From: Latilactobacillus sakei
GTDB taxonomy: Bacteria; Bacillota; Bacilli; Lactobacillales; Lactobacillaceae
DNA: 64,000 bases
Reading direction: 5' to 3'
NCBI GenBank assembly: GCA_002953655.1
Contig: CP025839.1
Span: 1,612,001 to 1,676,000 of the forward strand
In this document: one piece after another, positions 1-9,146 of the stretch
How positions within the stretch are numbered: position 1 is the first letter of the stretch
How the letters are laid out: every line of letters begins with the position of its first letter
Program-made: the position numbers and the translations under genes
Notes under the pieces: model-generated
What the model was told of the DNA's origin: nothing
Databases searched by the model: none
Seen by the model: the letters and a program-made list of their open reading frames with translations, nothing else

Positions 1-612
1 CCAGAGGAAAAATTTAATCAACTCACTGACGAACTCGTTCAAATCGAACACTATGTTGAACAAGTCCTCTACTATTCTCGACTCGATAGTTTCTCCAAAG
101 ACTACTTGGTACAAGAATATGCCTTGAAACCTCTCATCAACCAAACCATTCGCCAAAACCGGAACTATTTTATCCAAAATCGGATTCAATTTAAATTAAC
201 CGGTGAAGACCATACTGTTTTGACTGATGCGAAGTGGCTAGTCTTCATCTTAAATCAAATCGTCTCGAACGCTTTGAAGTACACCCCTCAAAATGGCCAA
301 ATCACAATTGATTTGATGCATGATGAACAAGGTGTTTGGCTCAGTATCAGCGATTCTGGTATCGGTATTCCCGCTGAAGATTTACCGCGCGTCTTTGATA
401 AAGGCTTCACTGGTCAAAATGGGCGCCAATCCAATCAACGCTCAACTGGCCTAGGCCTCTACCTTGCTAAATCATTAAGCAACAAACTCGGTCACGAACT
501 TTACGCCAGCTCAACACCTGGCAATGGTGCGACCTTCAAATTACTATTTCCCTTTTTAAGTTACTATAATGATCCCGATGGCAGCGCACTATTTGGTAGA
601 AATCAGGAATAA
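1..612 (+). CDS. sensor histidine kinase, C-terminal part (BceS-like), 5' truncated by window
   Basis: The frame is open from the first base, so the window holds only the last 203 residues. They carry the catalytic ATPase domain: an N box (FILNQIVSNALKYT), a G1 box (DSGIGIP) and a G2 box (STGLGLYLAKSL). The stretch YYSRLDSFSKDYLVQEY upstream resembles the region after the phospho-accepting His in BceS/GraS-type intramembrane-sensing kinases, which usually partner an ABC transporter that removes cell-wall antibiotics. The His box, membrane segments and response regulator lie upstream, outside the window. The kinase call is firm; the BceS subtype is inference. Confidence 0.85.
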   Translation, partial: PEEKFNQLTDELVQIEHYVEQVLYYSRLDSFSKDYLVQEYALKPLINQTIRQNRNYFIQNRIQFKLTGEDHTVLTDAKWLVFILNQIVSNALKYTPQNGQITIDLMHDEQGVWLSISDSGIGIPAEDLPRVFDKGFTGQNGRQSNQRSTGLGLYLAKSLSNKLGHELYASSTPGNGATFKLLFPFLSYYNDPDGSALFGRNQE

Positions 613-627
613 AATTTAGTTAGAGTA

Positions 628-669
628 AGCGGCTGGTATGAATTTATTTTCGTGCTAACCGCTATTTTT
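628..669 (+). terminator. possible terminator after the histidine kinase
   Basis: An imperfect hairpin with AGCGG / CCGCT ends and partly paired inner arms is followed by a short T tract, 16 bases after the kinase stop codon. The stem is weak. Confidence 0.4.
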
Positions 670-720
670 AAGCGCTAATTGTTATAATAAACGCATTACT
701 AATTGAAATGGAGTACAACC

Positions 721-1890
721 ATGCGCAAATCGAGCCTTTTACCAATCGTACTACTAGTACTAATAACGACCGGCTGTAGCACGCCTCAATCCAAATCCGA
801 ATCAACGGCCAGTTCTAAGCAGATAACCACTCAAAAGGTGCTGACCGACGATTCCAAAACCTGGACCCTCGTGCAAAAAGTCGTCTCAAACCAGACCGAA
901 GATGGCCCTGACGACAATCTCAAAACAGCAACTCCTACTAGTCTTGATAAAACAACTAAATGGACGACCGCCAAAGGCCAATTAACGAGCGCTAACCACC
1001 AATACAAGCAGATTTCTTTAAAACAGTGGAAAAAGGAGCTTAAAAAAACGCAATTAAAACCACTTCAAAAGTATTATCATTTGATGACCGTCAATCAAGT
1101 GAACGCAACTTTAAAACAACTAGGTGCCAATTTTGAAATTAAACAACTTTCAGAGTTAATTTTCTTAAAAGGTCAAACCGACGCTACCGTCTTCCCACAG
1201 GCCTTGATTGCTAAAGGCCATCATTTGTACGCCATCAATATGCAATACATGACCAATGGCCTTTATACGACCCTTGATCGTGGTCAGGTTATGACTGATA
1301 CTCCCCCAAAACCCAAAGCTAAACCAACCGCCCGCCCTCGTTTAAACGGGACTTGGGTAGCTGCTAAAACAACTACCAGCGCAAACGATAGTGGTCAATT
1401 ACTAATCAAAGACGGTTATCTCTATCAAAAACGCTACGATAGTTACGAACGGTCGGCCATTCAATCGCTCGCCAACTATTCTAAAAAGACGCTTAAGCAA
1501 AATCCAATCTACCCCACGCAACAAGCCGCGGCAACTAAAGCTGGTTACCAGTTAACCGCAAAATCAATTGCCAGTGGTGATAGTGTCGGTTACCTCTATC
1601 TCTTCATCAATGATCAACAACTCGTCCGAATTGGCGAAGGTATCGCAACCCAGTATGACAAGACCAGTCCTCACGTCACCACCACTGATTTGCCCGAAAC
1701 TAATATCACTATTTTTGAGCAGATGGATGCTCAAAATCCTGGTGAAGTCGCTTCAACAATTACCACGAAAGCAAGCGCTCCAATTGTTGGCCTGAGTGCT
1801 AGCATTAATTATTTGACCGACGCAACAGCCGGCCAAATCACTGACAATCGCGGTGTTGATATCGTAAACGGCGAAGTGGTCATGAATTAA
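721..1890 (+). CDS. hypothetical lipoprotein
   Basis: Encodes about 389 residues. The N-terminus MRKSSLLPIVLLVLITTGC is a lipoprotein signal with a lipobox ending in Cys19, so the protein should be lipid-anchored on the outer face of the membrane. The rest is Lys/Thr/Gln-rich and hydrophilic. A Pro/Lys linker (PPKPKAKPTARPR) near residue 200 splits it into two halves, and the second begins LNGTWVAA. ATG 721 was preferred over the upstream TTG at 703 because a GGAG-like ribosome site lies 7 bases before 721. A TATAAT box sits at 683–688. I do not recognise a family for the mature domains. Confidence 0.8.
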   Translation: MRKSSLLPIVLLVLITTGCSTPQSKSESTASSKQITTQKVLTDDSKTWTLVQKVVSNQTEDGPDDNLKTATPTSLDKTTKWTTAKGQLTSANHQYKQISLKQWKKELKKTQLKPLQKYYHLMTVNQVNATLKQLGANFEIKQLSELIFLKGQTDATVFPQALIAKGHHLYAINMQYMTNGLYTTLDRGQVMTDTPPKPKAKPTARPRLNGTWVAAKTTTSANDSGQLLIKDGYLYQKRYDSYERSAIQSLANYSKKTLKQNPIYPTQQAAATKAGYQLTAKSIASGDSVGYLYLFINDQQLVRIGEGIATQYDKTSPHVTTTDLPETNITIFEQMDAQNPGEVASTITTKASAPIVGLSASINYLTDATAGQITDNRGVDIVNGEVVMN

Positions 1891-1915
1891 AAAAGAGCGT
1901 TACCTTAAAATAGCT

Positions 1916-1964
1916 AAAAAAGACACCGCAACCAACGTCATTTTGGTTTGCGGTGTCTTTTTAG
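1916..1964. terminator. bidirectional terminator between convergent genes
   Basis: A near-perfect hairpin with arms AGACACCGCAACCAA and the complementary TTGGTTTGCGGTGTCT is flanked by A and T runs. It separates the lipoprotein gene from the convergent PTS gene and can serve both. Confidence 0.85.
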
Positions 1965-1975
1965 TACTCTAATGA

Positions 1976-3271
1976 TTAGGCAGCTTCTTGTTGTTCACGG
2001 GCTGCTTCTTCTTTTAATGCCATTGATGTGGCGATTTTAATAAATGGTAAGTAGATAATCGTTGAAACGAGTAAGTTAACTGCGGCTAAAACCCCGCCTT
2101 GCCAACTAACAGTTGCCATAATCCCGCCGATAATTGGTGGTGTTACCCAAGGTGGCATGATGGTGGCTGCTGGTACTAAACCTGTGCTCGTTGCAAAATA
2201 CGCAATTGTGACTAAAACCATTGGGGTTAAGATATAAGGAATAAATAAGATTGGATTTAACACAATTGGTAACCCGAAAGTTAAAGGTTCGTTGATATTG
2301 AAAACACCAGGTGCGGCACTTAAGTTACCAACAACCATGTATTGTTTATTCTTACGACCAACTAACCAGATTGCAAAAATCAAACCTAAGGTTGCGCCAG
2401 TTCCACCTAAGTTAACAAATGAATCAAAGAATGGCTTGTTAACGATGTAAGGCGCTACTTTGCCAGCTTTAATCGCTGTGATGTTAGCAGTAATAGCAGG
2501 TGCATTGATGGTTTGCATGAATGGTTCGATCATGTTGGCACCATGTAGGCCGAAGAACCATAAGAATGGTGTAATAAATGCTAATAATAAAGCTGAAGGA
2601 TAGCTGTTTGCAAGCCCTTGGAATGGTTCTTGAACGGCTTTGTAGAAGGATGTCACGATATTTTCGATACCAAAACCTAATAAAATTGTTGCGAATAATG
2701 CAAAAATTGAAATGGTAATCATTGATGGTAATAAAGCAGCAAACGATTTAGCAACTGCCGGTGGTACCCCATCAGGCATTTTGATTACTAAGTGTTTGTT
2801 ACCTAATAAACGTCTGAGGATTTCAGTTGAAATCATTGCGACAATTAAGGCCACGAATAAGCCCATTGAATCCATGCCAGCCAAGCCACCAACAGCAAAG
2901 AATGACCCTAATGCTGTGACACCTGATGCTAGCGGATTAACGTCGTAAGACTTACCTAAGTTATAGGCTACTAGGAAAACGATGAAGACCGACAAAATTG
3001 CAAAAGTCCCGCTCCAAGCGTTTCCCCCAAATTTAGTCCAAATATAAGCTTTGTCTGCGCCAGTACCAACTGTCTTTGAGAAAACACTATTCATAAAATT
3101 GGTATATGCCGGAATTGGCAAATTATTGAGTAAGGTCGCAAAAGCACCTAAAATCATCAACGGCATTGTTGTGACAAAGGCATCCCGAATGGCAATTAGG
3201 TGTCTTTGGTTCCCAACCTTAGCGGCAACTGGTAAGAATCGTTTCTCCATGAAACTAATAAATGAATCCAT
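1976..3271 (-). CDS. PTS EIIC component, lactose/cellobiose family
   Basis: A 431-residue polytopic membrane protein with the features of the EIIC permease of the lactose/cellobiose/chitobiose PTS family, including GLHGANMIEPFMQ and the substrate-region pattern NINEPLTFGLPIVLNP. The start is set at ATG 3271 because GGGAG lies 8 bases upstream; a GTG at 3280 overlaps that site. No EIIA or EIIB gene lies nearby, so it is an orphan permease that must borrow partners encoded elsewhere. The promoter has a perfect cre site over its -35 box, so strong CcpA repression is expected. The sugar specificity cannot be read from the sequence. Confidence 0.88.
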   Translation of the reverse strand: MDSFISFMEKRFLPVAAKVGNQRHLIAIRDAFVTTMPLMILGAFATLLNNLPIPAYTNFMNSVFSKTVGTGADKAYIWTKFGGNAWSGTFAILSVFIVFLVAYNLGKSYDVNPLASGVTALGSFFAVGGLAGMDSMGLFVALIVAMISTEILRRLLGNKHLVIKMPDGVPPAVAKSFAALLPSMITISIFALFATILLGFGIENIVTSFYKAVQEPFQGLANSYPSALLLAFITPFLWFFGLHGANMIEPFMQTINAPAITANITAIKAGKVAPYIVNKPFFDSFVNLGGTGATLGLIFAIWLVGRKNKQYMVVGNLSAAPGVFNINEPLTFGLPIVLNPILFIPYILTPMVLVTIAYFATSTGLVPAATIMPPWVTPPIIGGIMATVSWQGGVLAAVNLLVSTIIYLPFIKIATSMALKEEAAREQQEAA

Positions 3272-3328
3272 AAATCTCACTCCCTGTCCTGTTATTTAAA
3301 AGCCTATATAATTGCTATTACAATTATT

Positions 3329-3357
3329 ATCATAACGGCTCATGTAAGCGTTGTCAA
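3329..3357 (-). promoter_or_regulatory. promoter with overlapping cre site for the orphan PTS EIIC
   Basis: On the minus strand TTGACA (3357–3352), 17 bases, then TATGAT (3334–3329) form a near-consensus sigma-A promoter. TTGACAACGCTTACAT (3357–3342) matches the cre consensus WTGNNARCGNWWWCAW at every position and covers the -35 box, so CcpA should block polymerase when a preferred sugar is present. Confidence 0.85.
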
Positions 3358-3408
3358 ATAATAACCATACTAAAAAGCTTAAATTGGGAAGACTTTCACT
3401 AGTAACCA

Positions 3409-3454
3409 AAAGAAGCACCAACTCACTGTAATCTTGAGTTGGTGCTTCTTTTTT
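3409..3454 (-). terminator. terminator of the nrdDG operon
   Basis: A perfect 15-bp stem (AGAAGCACCAACTCA and its complement) with T runs on both strands lies about 65 bases past the nrdG stop codon. It can stop nrdDG transcription and insulate the PTS promoter. Confidence 0.8.
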
Positions 3455-3517
3455 AATTTATACGGTATATACCATTTGCTTAAAATAAACCGGCATTTTT
3501 TTATTAGTAATCTATAG

Positions 3518-4099
3518 TTAACGGACTAACTTATCCCAAATAACGGGCTTCCCAGCGACCAATGATTTCGGCACATCAATAATACGTTGGTTGCTACTCC
3601 CTCTAAATTGTAAGGTTAAATCCATCTTATCTTGCATGAAACGACCATCAACTAAAATATCGATTTGTGATAACAATTCTAATTTATCGGGTGACTCGAG
3701 CATTAACTCTTCCCATGTATAACCCGTCCACGACCAAATATCCTTGGTTTGACCGTACGTCTCATGAATACGATCAACCAATGATAAACACGTTTTTGTA
3801 TTTAAGAAAGGTTCGCCCCCCAGTAACGTCAACCCTTGAACATACGGTTGACCAAGATCGTCAATGATTTGATCTTCCAGTTCTTTGGTATAGGGCCGAC
3901 CATATTTAAAATTCTGGGCAATTCGATTGTAACAACCGGGACAGGCAAATAAGCAGCCACTCACATACAAACTACAACGGACCCCTTCACCATCAACAAA
4001 ATTAAATGGTTTGTAATCCGCAATATAATCCTGACTTAGTTCTTCAGATAACCATTCTTGTGGTGCTGGGTTCTTAGGCCCGCGTTTCGTATTTCCCAT
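3518..4099 (-). CDS. nrdG: anaerobic ribonucleotide reductase activating protein NrdG
   Basis: A 193-residue radical-SAM activase that installs the glycyl radical on NrdD. The motif CLFACPGC gives the CxxxCxxC triad that holds the [4Fe-4S] cluster, and the TLLGGEPFLN segment fits the SAM-binding GGE motif. AAGGAG precedes ATG 4099. It follows nrdD by 27 bases and is clearly co-transcribed with it. The cluster cysteines are intact here, unlike in the MutY and RlmCD proteins of this window. Confidence 0.95.
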   Translation of the reverse strand: MGNTKRGPKNPAPQEWLSEELSQDYIADYKPFNFVDGEGVRCSLYVSGCLFACPGCYNRIAQNFKYGRPYTKELEDQIIDDLGQPYVQGLTLLGGEPFLNTKTCLSLVDRIHETYGQTKDIWSWTGYTWEELMLESPDKLELLSQIDILVDGRFMQDKMDLTLQFRGSSNQRIIDVPKSLVAGKPVIWDKLVR

Positions 4100-4126
4100 T
4101 AAACAAACTCCTTAACTCAAAATCGT

Positions 4127-6343
4127 TTATTGTCTTGCAACGTTATTATTATCATTACCAATCGTGATGTGCATATGTTTGACACGACTTGAAATTTCCT
4201 TATGCCGACCGTGAACCATTGGTCGTTGTTGGGGATTCCCTAAATAGCCGCAAGTCCGTTTAACAACGTCACACGTTGCTGGATCTGTGTTACCACATTG
4301 TGGACATTGGAAGCCCCGTTCAGTTGGTTTAAAGTCACCCTTGAAGCCACACTTGAAACATTGATCAATGGGTGTGTTAGTGCCTAAATAACCAACACGG
4401 TCATATGCATAATCCCAAACAGCTTCTAAAGCCTTAGGATTTTGACGTAGATTTGGGTATTCACAATAATGAATGAAGCCACCGGCACAATATTTAGGAT
4501 AATCTTTTTCAAAATCTAACTTCTCAAATGGGGTTGGTGCCTTACGGACATCATAATGGAAACTATTTGTGTAGTATTCCTTATCCGTGATGTTTTCGAC
4601 AATTCCAAACTTTTGCGTATCTTTTTGGCAGAAAGTATTCGTTAAACTTTCAGCAGGTGTGCTATAAACTGAGAAATGATACCCATATTCCTTTTCCCAA
4701 TCAACACAGTGGTTATAGAGGTCCTTAACCACGTCTAAGGTGAATTGCTTAGCAGTTGCATCCTTTTCCCAATCTGGGCCAAAGAAGGCAGCACCGACTT
4801 CATAGAGGCCAATATAGCCCAATGAAACGGTTGCGCGTGAATTCTTGAAGACTTCATCAACACTATCCGTTTTCTTCAAGCGTTTGCCAAAAGCCCCGTA
4901 ACGATAAAGAATTGGGGCGTTTTCAGGTTTAGCTTCCTTAGCACGTTCCACTTTGAAGACAAGGGCTTCCTTGCAGACCTTCAAGCGTTGTTCTAAAATT
5001 TCCCAGAACTTAGCTTGGTCGCTCGCCGCTTCAAGTGCAATTCGTGGCAAGTTAACTGTTACAACGCCCAAGTTCATACGGCCACTGTTGACCTCTTGGC
5101 CTTGTTCGTTCTTCCAGCCTTGTAAGAAACTCCGACAACCCATTGGCGCCTTAAATGAACCTGTTAATTCGACTAACTTGTCGTACATTAAAACATCCGG
5201 GTACATCCGCTTAGTTGCACATTCAACAGCTAGTTGTTTAATGTCATAGTTGGGATCAGTTGGGGCCAAGTTTAAACCACGTTTAACAGCAAAAACGAGT
5301 TTAGGGAAAATCGCCGTTCTCTTTTCCTTACCTAAACCTTCAATCCGAATTTCTAAGATTGCTTTTTGAATGGCACGTTCCATCCAACTTGTCCCTAAGC
5401 CAAAGCCAAGTGTCGTGAATGGTGTTTGGCCTTGTGATGAATATAAAGTATTGATTTCATATTCCAATGCTTGCATCGCATCATAAATATCTTTTTCAGT
5501 CTTGGTTTGAGCATAAGCTGTTTGTTTAGCTTCGCCATCAATCCAGTTTTTAGCATCCGCTAAATGCTTGTCGTAGTTCTTCTGGGCAAAAGGTGCCAAT
5601 AATTCATCAACCCGATCAGCTGAACAGCCACCATATTGACTAGAAGCAACGTTGGCAATGATTTGTGACATTTGGGCCGTAGCCGTTTGAATTGAATGTG
5701 GCGCTTCAACTTCGGCATTCCCAATCTTAAAGCCATGATTCAACATTTCTTTAAAATCAATTAAACAACAGTTCGTCATGGGACTGTAGGGTTGATAATC
5801 CAAATCATGCCAGTGAATTTCACCTTTTAGATGTGCATTGGCAACCTTAGGTGGCAACATCTTAAGCCCCATTGCCTTAGCAACGGTGCCGGCCGTTAAG
5901 TCCCGTTGTGTATTAAACACTTGGCTATCCTTATTGGCATTTTCATTGACCACGGTTTGATCCTTAGCCAATAATTTTTGAATTGTAAAATTAATATCAG
6001 TTGCTTTGTTACGGGCGAAGTCCCGTTGTGTCCGGTAATTAATGTATTCCTGGGCGATGTCATATTGATGATGTTCTAATAATTTGTGTTCAACAATATT
6101 TTGAATTTCATAGATTTTAACGTCTTTATCAAACCGTGCCCCGACTTCACTCACGACATCGGTTGCCACTGAATTTAAAATTTGATAATCAAGGGGTTCT
6201 AATTCATCCTTAACGTTTTTGGCAGCCTTAATGACAGCTTGTTCAATTTTATCCGCTGAAAAAGGTAAAATACGCCCGTCTCGTTTGACGACTTTAATCT
6301 CTAAATCCATTTTTGGGTCTTGTTCTTCACGTATTTCCAACAT
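4127..6343 (-). CDS. nrdD: anaerobic (class III) ribonucleoside-triphosphate reductase NrdD
   Basis: A 738-residue enzyme that reduces ribonucleoside triphosphates without oxygen. An N-terminal ATP-cone (VVKRDGRILPFSADKIEQAV, from about residue 15) provides allosteric control. The C-terminus has two cysteine pairs for zinc (CFKC, CPQC) and the glycyl-radical motif RTCGYLG, with the radical glycine near residue 699. The frame stays open upstream to 6703 across the copB end, but ATG 6343 with AAGGAG 9 bases before it is the credible start. Its promoter carries an NrdR box, so control by dNTP status is likely. It forms an operon with nrdG. Confidence 0.95.
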   Translation of the reverse strand: MLEIREEQDPKMDLEIKVVKRDGRILPFSADKIEQAVIKAAKNVKDELEPLDYQILNSVATDVVSEVGARFDKDVKIYEIQNIVEHKLLEHHQYDIAQEYINYRTQRDFARNKATDINFTIQKLLAKDQTVVNENANKDSQVFNTQRDLTAGTVAKAMGLKMLPPKVANAHLKGEIHWHDLDYQPYSPMTNCCLIDFKEMLNHGFKIGNAEVEAPHSIQTATAQMSQIIANVASSQYGGCSADRVDELLAPFAQKNYDKHLADAKNWIDGEAKQTAYAQTKTEKDIYDAMQALEYEINTLYSSQGQTPFTTLGFGLGTSWMERAIQKAILEIRIEGLGKEKRTAIFPKLVFAVKRGLNLAPTDPNYDIKQLAVECATKRMYPDVLMYDKLVELTGSFKAPMGCRSFLQGWKNEQGQEVNSGRMNLGVVTVNLPRIALEAASDQAKFWEILEQRLKVCKEALVFKVERAKEAKPENAPILYRYGAFGKRLKKTDSVDEVFKNSRATVSLGYIGLYEVGAAFFGPDWEKDATAKQFTLDVVKDLYNHCVDWEKEYGYHFSVYSTPAESLTNTFCQKDTQKFGIVENITDKEYYTNSFHYDVRKAPTPFEKLDFEKDYPKYCAGGFIHYCEYPNLRQNPKALEAVWDYAYDRVGYLGTNTPIDQCFKCGFKGDFKPTERGFQCPQCGNTDPATCDVVKRTCGYLGNPQQRPMVHGRHKEISSRVKHMHITIGNDNNNVARQ

Positions 6344-6376
6344 TGCACCAGTCTCCTTTAAAAAATCACTATCCCC

Positions 6377-6418
6377 ATCATAGACGAATTCAAGATGCCA
6401 ATCAACTATATATAGTGT
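6377..6418 (-). promoter_or_regulatory. nrdD promoter with NrdR box
   Basis: On the minus strand TTGATT (6405–6400), 17 bases and TATGAT (6382–6377) make a promoter. ACACTATATATAGTTG (6418–6403) fits the NrdR box ACACWATATATWGTGT at 13 or 14 of 16 positions and abuts the -35 box. A weaker NrdR-like sequence lies about 41 bp upstream (6444–6459), inside the preceding terminator hairpin. Confidence 0.75.
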
Positions 6419-6428
6419 ATTAGACATT

Positions 6429-6464
6429 AAAAAAGGCGTATACCAACTGTATGTTGTATACGCC
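6429..6464 (-). terminator. terminator of the copYB operon
   Basis: Read on the minus strand, GGCGTATAC, a 12-base loop and GTATACGCC are followed by six Ts. It lies 80 bases after the copB stop and just before the nrdD promoter. Confidence 0.8.
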
Positions 6465-6543
6465 AATTGTGCACAACTTTTTCTTTCCCGCGCCCTTATC
6501 AGGATTAGCCTGACCGGGTTAAAAAAAGGATTGACAAGTTTGC

Positions 6544-8613
6544 TTAATTTTTTAATTTTAATGTCATGGCGTTGATTGCCACGACAATTGTTGAAAGCGA
6601 CATCAAGATGGCGCCAATGGCTGGACTTAAAATTAAGCCCCAAGCGGCAAATAATCCACCCGCCAATGGAATCGCTAAAATGTTGTAACCAGCTCCCCAC
6701 CAAAGGTTTTGCGTCATCTTGCGACTAGTAGCATGTGCTAAATTCAAGAAATGCATGATATCATTGGGGTTACTCTTGACCAAGATGACATCTGCGGAAT
6801 CAATTGCGACGTCCGTGCCCGCACCAATCGCAATCCCAATATCAGCTCGCGTCAAACTTGGCGCGTCGTTGACACCATCGCCAACCATTAGGACCACTTC
6901 GCCCTTTGCTTGATAATCTTTAACTAGTGCTTCCTTATCTTCGGGCTTCAAGTTTGCTTGAACCGTCATACCACCCAATTGTTGGGCTACCTTTTCGGCA
7001 ACCTGTTGATTATCACCAGTTAACATCACTGGTTCAATATGGTGCTTTTTCAACGCCTTAATGAAAGTCAGCGCTTCTGGTTTCAACTGATCACCTTGAG
7101 CGACCAATCCTAAGACATTTTGGTCTTGAACTAAATAACTGATGGAATTCCCTTTGGCCGCCAATGTTTCAAAGGCTGCCGTATCAAATGCAATTTGTTT
7201 TTCTTGTAGATAATCAGCCGTAACGATTTGATAGTTTTGCCCTTCAATTTCGCCCGTCAGCCCGACGCCTTGAATCGTTTGTACGTTTTCAGCTTGGGGC
7301 ATCGTAATTTTTTTAGCGTCATTATAAGCCAAAATCCCGGTGGCCAAAGGATGACTTGAGTGGCGTTCCAAAGCGCCCATATAAGCCATCAATTGAGTCT
7401 TTGTTATTGCGCCAGTTGGTTGAACCGCATTAACCTTAAAGGCCCCTTGCGTCAATGTCCCTGTTTTATCCATTAAAACCATCGTAATTTGATCCGCGAC
7501 TTCAATGGCTTGGCGGTTACGGATTAATAAGCCGTTAGTGGCCGCAATCGCTGTACTCCGCGCTACGACTAATGGAATCGCCAAACCAAGCGCATGGGGA
7601 CAAGCAATGATGAAGACCGTCACCATTCGTTCAAATGCAGTATTCAAATCTGCTAAGAAAAACCAACTGATAAAAGCAATAATTCCAGCCACTAACGCTG
7701 CGTAGAAAAGGTATTTAGCGACCTTATCGGCCAAACCTTCGACCTTTGACTTTTCTTGTTGTGCCTGTTTGATTAACTTCATCACTTGGGCTAAGTAGCC
7801 ACTCTCACCAGTCCCAGTGACTTTAACGGTTAATGTCCCGTCGCCATTGACTGTCCCACCGATTACTTGGTCACCAGTCTTTTTAGCGACTGCTTTGGCT
7901 TCACCAGTCACCAATGATTCGTTGACCTGACTTTGACCATTCACCACAAGACCATCCGCCGGGACTTTTTCGCCCGCTGCCACCAAAACGGTTTGACCTT
8001 CTTGTAAATTCTTCAAATCAACGGCATGTTGCTGCCCATCTTGATCAAGGACTTGGGCTTGACCGGGTAATAAGGCAGCCATCTTCTCCATCGCACTGCC
8101 CGCGCTCATAACGGCATTCATTTCAATCCAGTGGCCTAACAACATGATAACGATTAACGTGGCCAACTCCCAGAAGAAATCCATCACGTGCGTTTGTGTT
8201 GCCAAGAAGTGATTAGCAATAAAGGCGTACAAACTATAACCGTACGATACCGTAATCCCCATCGCAATCAACGTCATCATTGCCGGATTTTTATCGGCTA
8301 ATTCGCCCTTTGCACCTTTTAAGAAGGGGGCCCCGCCGTAAAAGAACAAGAAGGTGGCTAGCAAGAGCACCAACCAATCTGACCCAGGAAATGTGGTTTG
8401 AAATGGTAATTTAATCCCCATAAAAGGCGACAACACAATAATCGGAATTGTTGCGACTAATGAGACCCAGAATTTTTGTTTCAAATTCCCCATGTGCATC
8501 ATATGCCCACCATGCATCATCATATCGCCATGGTCATGGTCCATATCATGCATATCGTGCATGTCCATTTTCCCCATCTCATGATCGTGCATCTTCATAT
8601 CATCATGTTTCAT
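6544..8613 (-). CDS. copB: copper-exporting P1B-type ATPase CopB
   Basis: A 689-residue P-type heavy-metal ATPase. The first 42 residues are very rich in His, Met and Asp (repeats such as HDMHDMDHDHGD), typical of CopB-type copper or silver pumps. The membrane metal site is CPH (IIACPHALGLAIP) rather than CPC. The phosphorylation motif DKTGTLT, the actuator motif TGEA and the hinge GDGVNDAP are all present. It lies 2 bases after copY, so export should be induced when CopY releases the promoter. CPH and the His-rich tail favour CopB over CopA; metal preference is inference. Confidence 0.93.
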   Translation of the reverse strand: MKHDDMKMHDHEMGKMDMHDMHDMDHDHGDMMMHGGHMMHMGNLKQKFWVSLVATIPIIVLSPFMGIKLPFQTTFPGSDWLVLLLATFLFFYGGAPFLKGAKGELADKNPAMMTLIAMGITVSYGYSLYAFIANHFLATQTHVMDFFWELATLIVIMLLGHWIEMNAVMSAGSAMEKMAALLPGQAQVLDQDGQQHAVDLKNLQEGQTVLVAAGEKVPADGLVVNGQSQVNESLVTGEAKAVAKKTGDQVIGGTVNGDGTLTVKVTGTGESGYLAQVMKLIKQAQQEKSKVEGLADKVAKYLFYAALVAGIIAFISWFFLADLNTAFERMVTVFIIACPHALGLAIPLVVARSTAIAATNGLLIRNRQAIEVADQITMVLMDKTGTLTQGAFKVNAVQPTGAITKTQLMAYMGALERHSSHPLATGILAYNDAKKITMPQAENVQTIQGVGLTGEIEGQNYQIVTADYLQEKQIAFDTAAFETLAAKGNSISYLVQDQNVLGLVAQGDQLKPEALTFIKALKKHHIEPVMLTGDNQQVAEKVAQQLGGMTVQANLKPEDKEALVKDYQAKGEVVLMVGDGVNDAPSLTRADIGIAIGAGTDVAIDSADVILVKSNPNDIMHFLNLAHATSRKMTQNLWWGAGYNILAIPLAGGLFAAWGLILSPAIGAILMSLSTIVVAINAMTLKLKN

Positions 8614-8615
8614 CG

Positions 8616-9056
8616 TTATTCCTCCTTTTCACAGTCACATTTATTTGGCAAACAGTCGCAAGCCACTTTTTCTGGTGCAGTGGCTGCTTTAGCTGTTAGT
8701 CGTTGCTGTAATTGCAAAATATCCGCCTGACTCAAAGTCGTCTGATCAATCAAGGTGGCTAGCGTCTGGCCTTTTTTCATACCGCATAAGTGGTCAAAAA
8801 GATTTTGCGTTGCATTATCCATCGCTTCAATTTCAGGAACCGTTGCGGTGTAGTTAAACCGACGTCCTTCTTTTTCTGTTTTTAAGAAACCCTTTTTAAC
8901 CAAGCGGCCAATCAATGTTTTAATGGTTGAATCTTGCCAGTCACGCTTTTGTTGCAGTAAATCAATTAAATCTCGACTGTTAACTTGGCCAAGTGACCAG
9001 ACAATGCGCATGACTTCCCATTCAGAAGTCGTTATTTCATTTGTATTTTCTGCCAT
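8616..9056 (-). CDS. copY: CopY-family copper-responsive repressor
   Basis: A 146-residue BlaI/CopY-type winged-helix repressor (TTSEWEVMRIVWSLGQVNSRDL) with a C-terminal metal motif CDCLPNKCDC, the CxCxxxxCxC signature of CopY. In the known mechanism, Cu(I) displaces Zn(II) from these cysteines and DNA is released. ATG 9056 was chosen over the GTG at 9065 because only the ATG has a well-spaced AAAGAG site. It is the first gene of a two-gene operon with copB, and a cop box lies in its promoter. Confidence 0.93.
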   Translation of the reverse strand: MAENTNEITTSEWEVMRIVWSLGQVNSRDLIDLLQQKRDWQDSTIKTLIGRLVKKGFLKTEKEGRRFNYTATVPEIEAMDNATQNLFDHLCGMKKGQTLATLIDQTTLSQADILQLQQRLTAKAATAPEKVACDCLPNKCDCEKEE

Positions 9057-9076
9057 CTCGTTCACGCTCTTTCGTT

Positions 9077-9126
9077 TACATTTGTAATCATGAGTTCAGT
9101 TTACAATCAAGAAGCACTTCTGTCAA
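9077..9126 (-). promoter_or_regulatory. copYB promoter and cop box
   Basis: TTGACA (9126–9121), 17 bases and TAAACT (9103–9098) form a minus-strand promoter. TACATTTGTA (9077–9086) is a perfect TACANNTGTA cop box placed just after the start of transcription. A half-site (TTGTAA) lies next to the -10. Confidence 0.8.
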
Positions 9127-9146
9127 TCATTAATACTTTTGGCCAT

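Noticed and set aside
1568-1795. Open frame inside the lipoprotein gene and the many similar overlapping frames across the window
   Set aside because: They lie within or antisense to genes with clear family matches, and lack ribosome sites and family features.
6490-6520. Another copy of the stop-codon repeat (CAGGATTAGCCTGA near copB)
   Set aside because: Only the short central motif matches, the orientation is opposite to the adjacent gene, and the end signatures are missing.
6344-6703. N-terminal extension of NrdD by 120 residues
   Set aside because: It crosses the nrdD promoter, the copB terminator and the copB end; a good ribosome site and the family start support ATG 6343.
8448-8730. 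His-rich open frames opposite the start of copB
   Set aside because: Their composition merely mirrors the His/Met-rich copB codons on the other strand.
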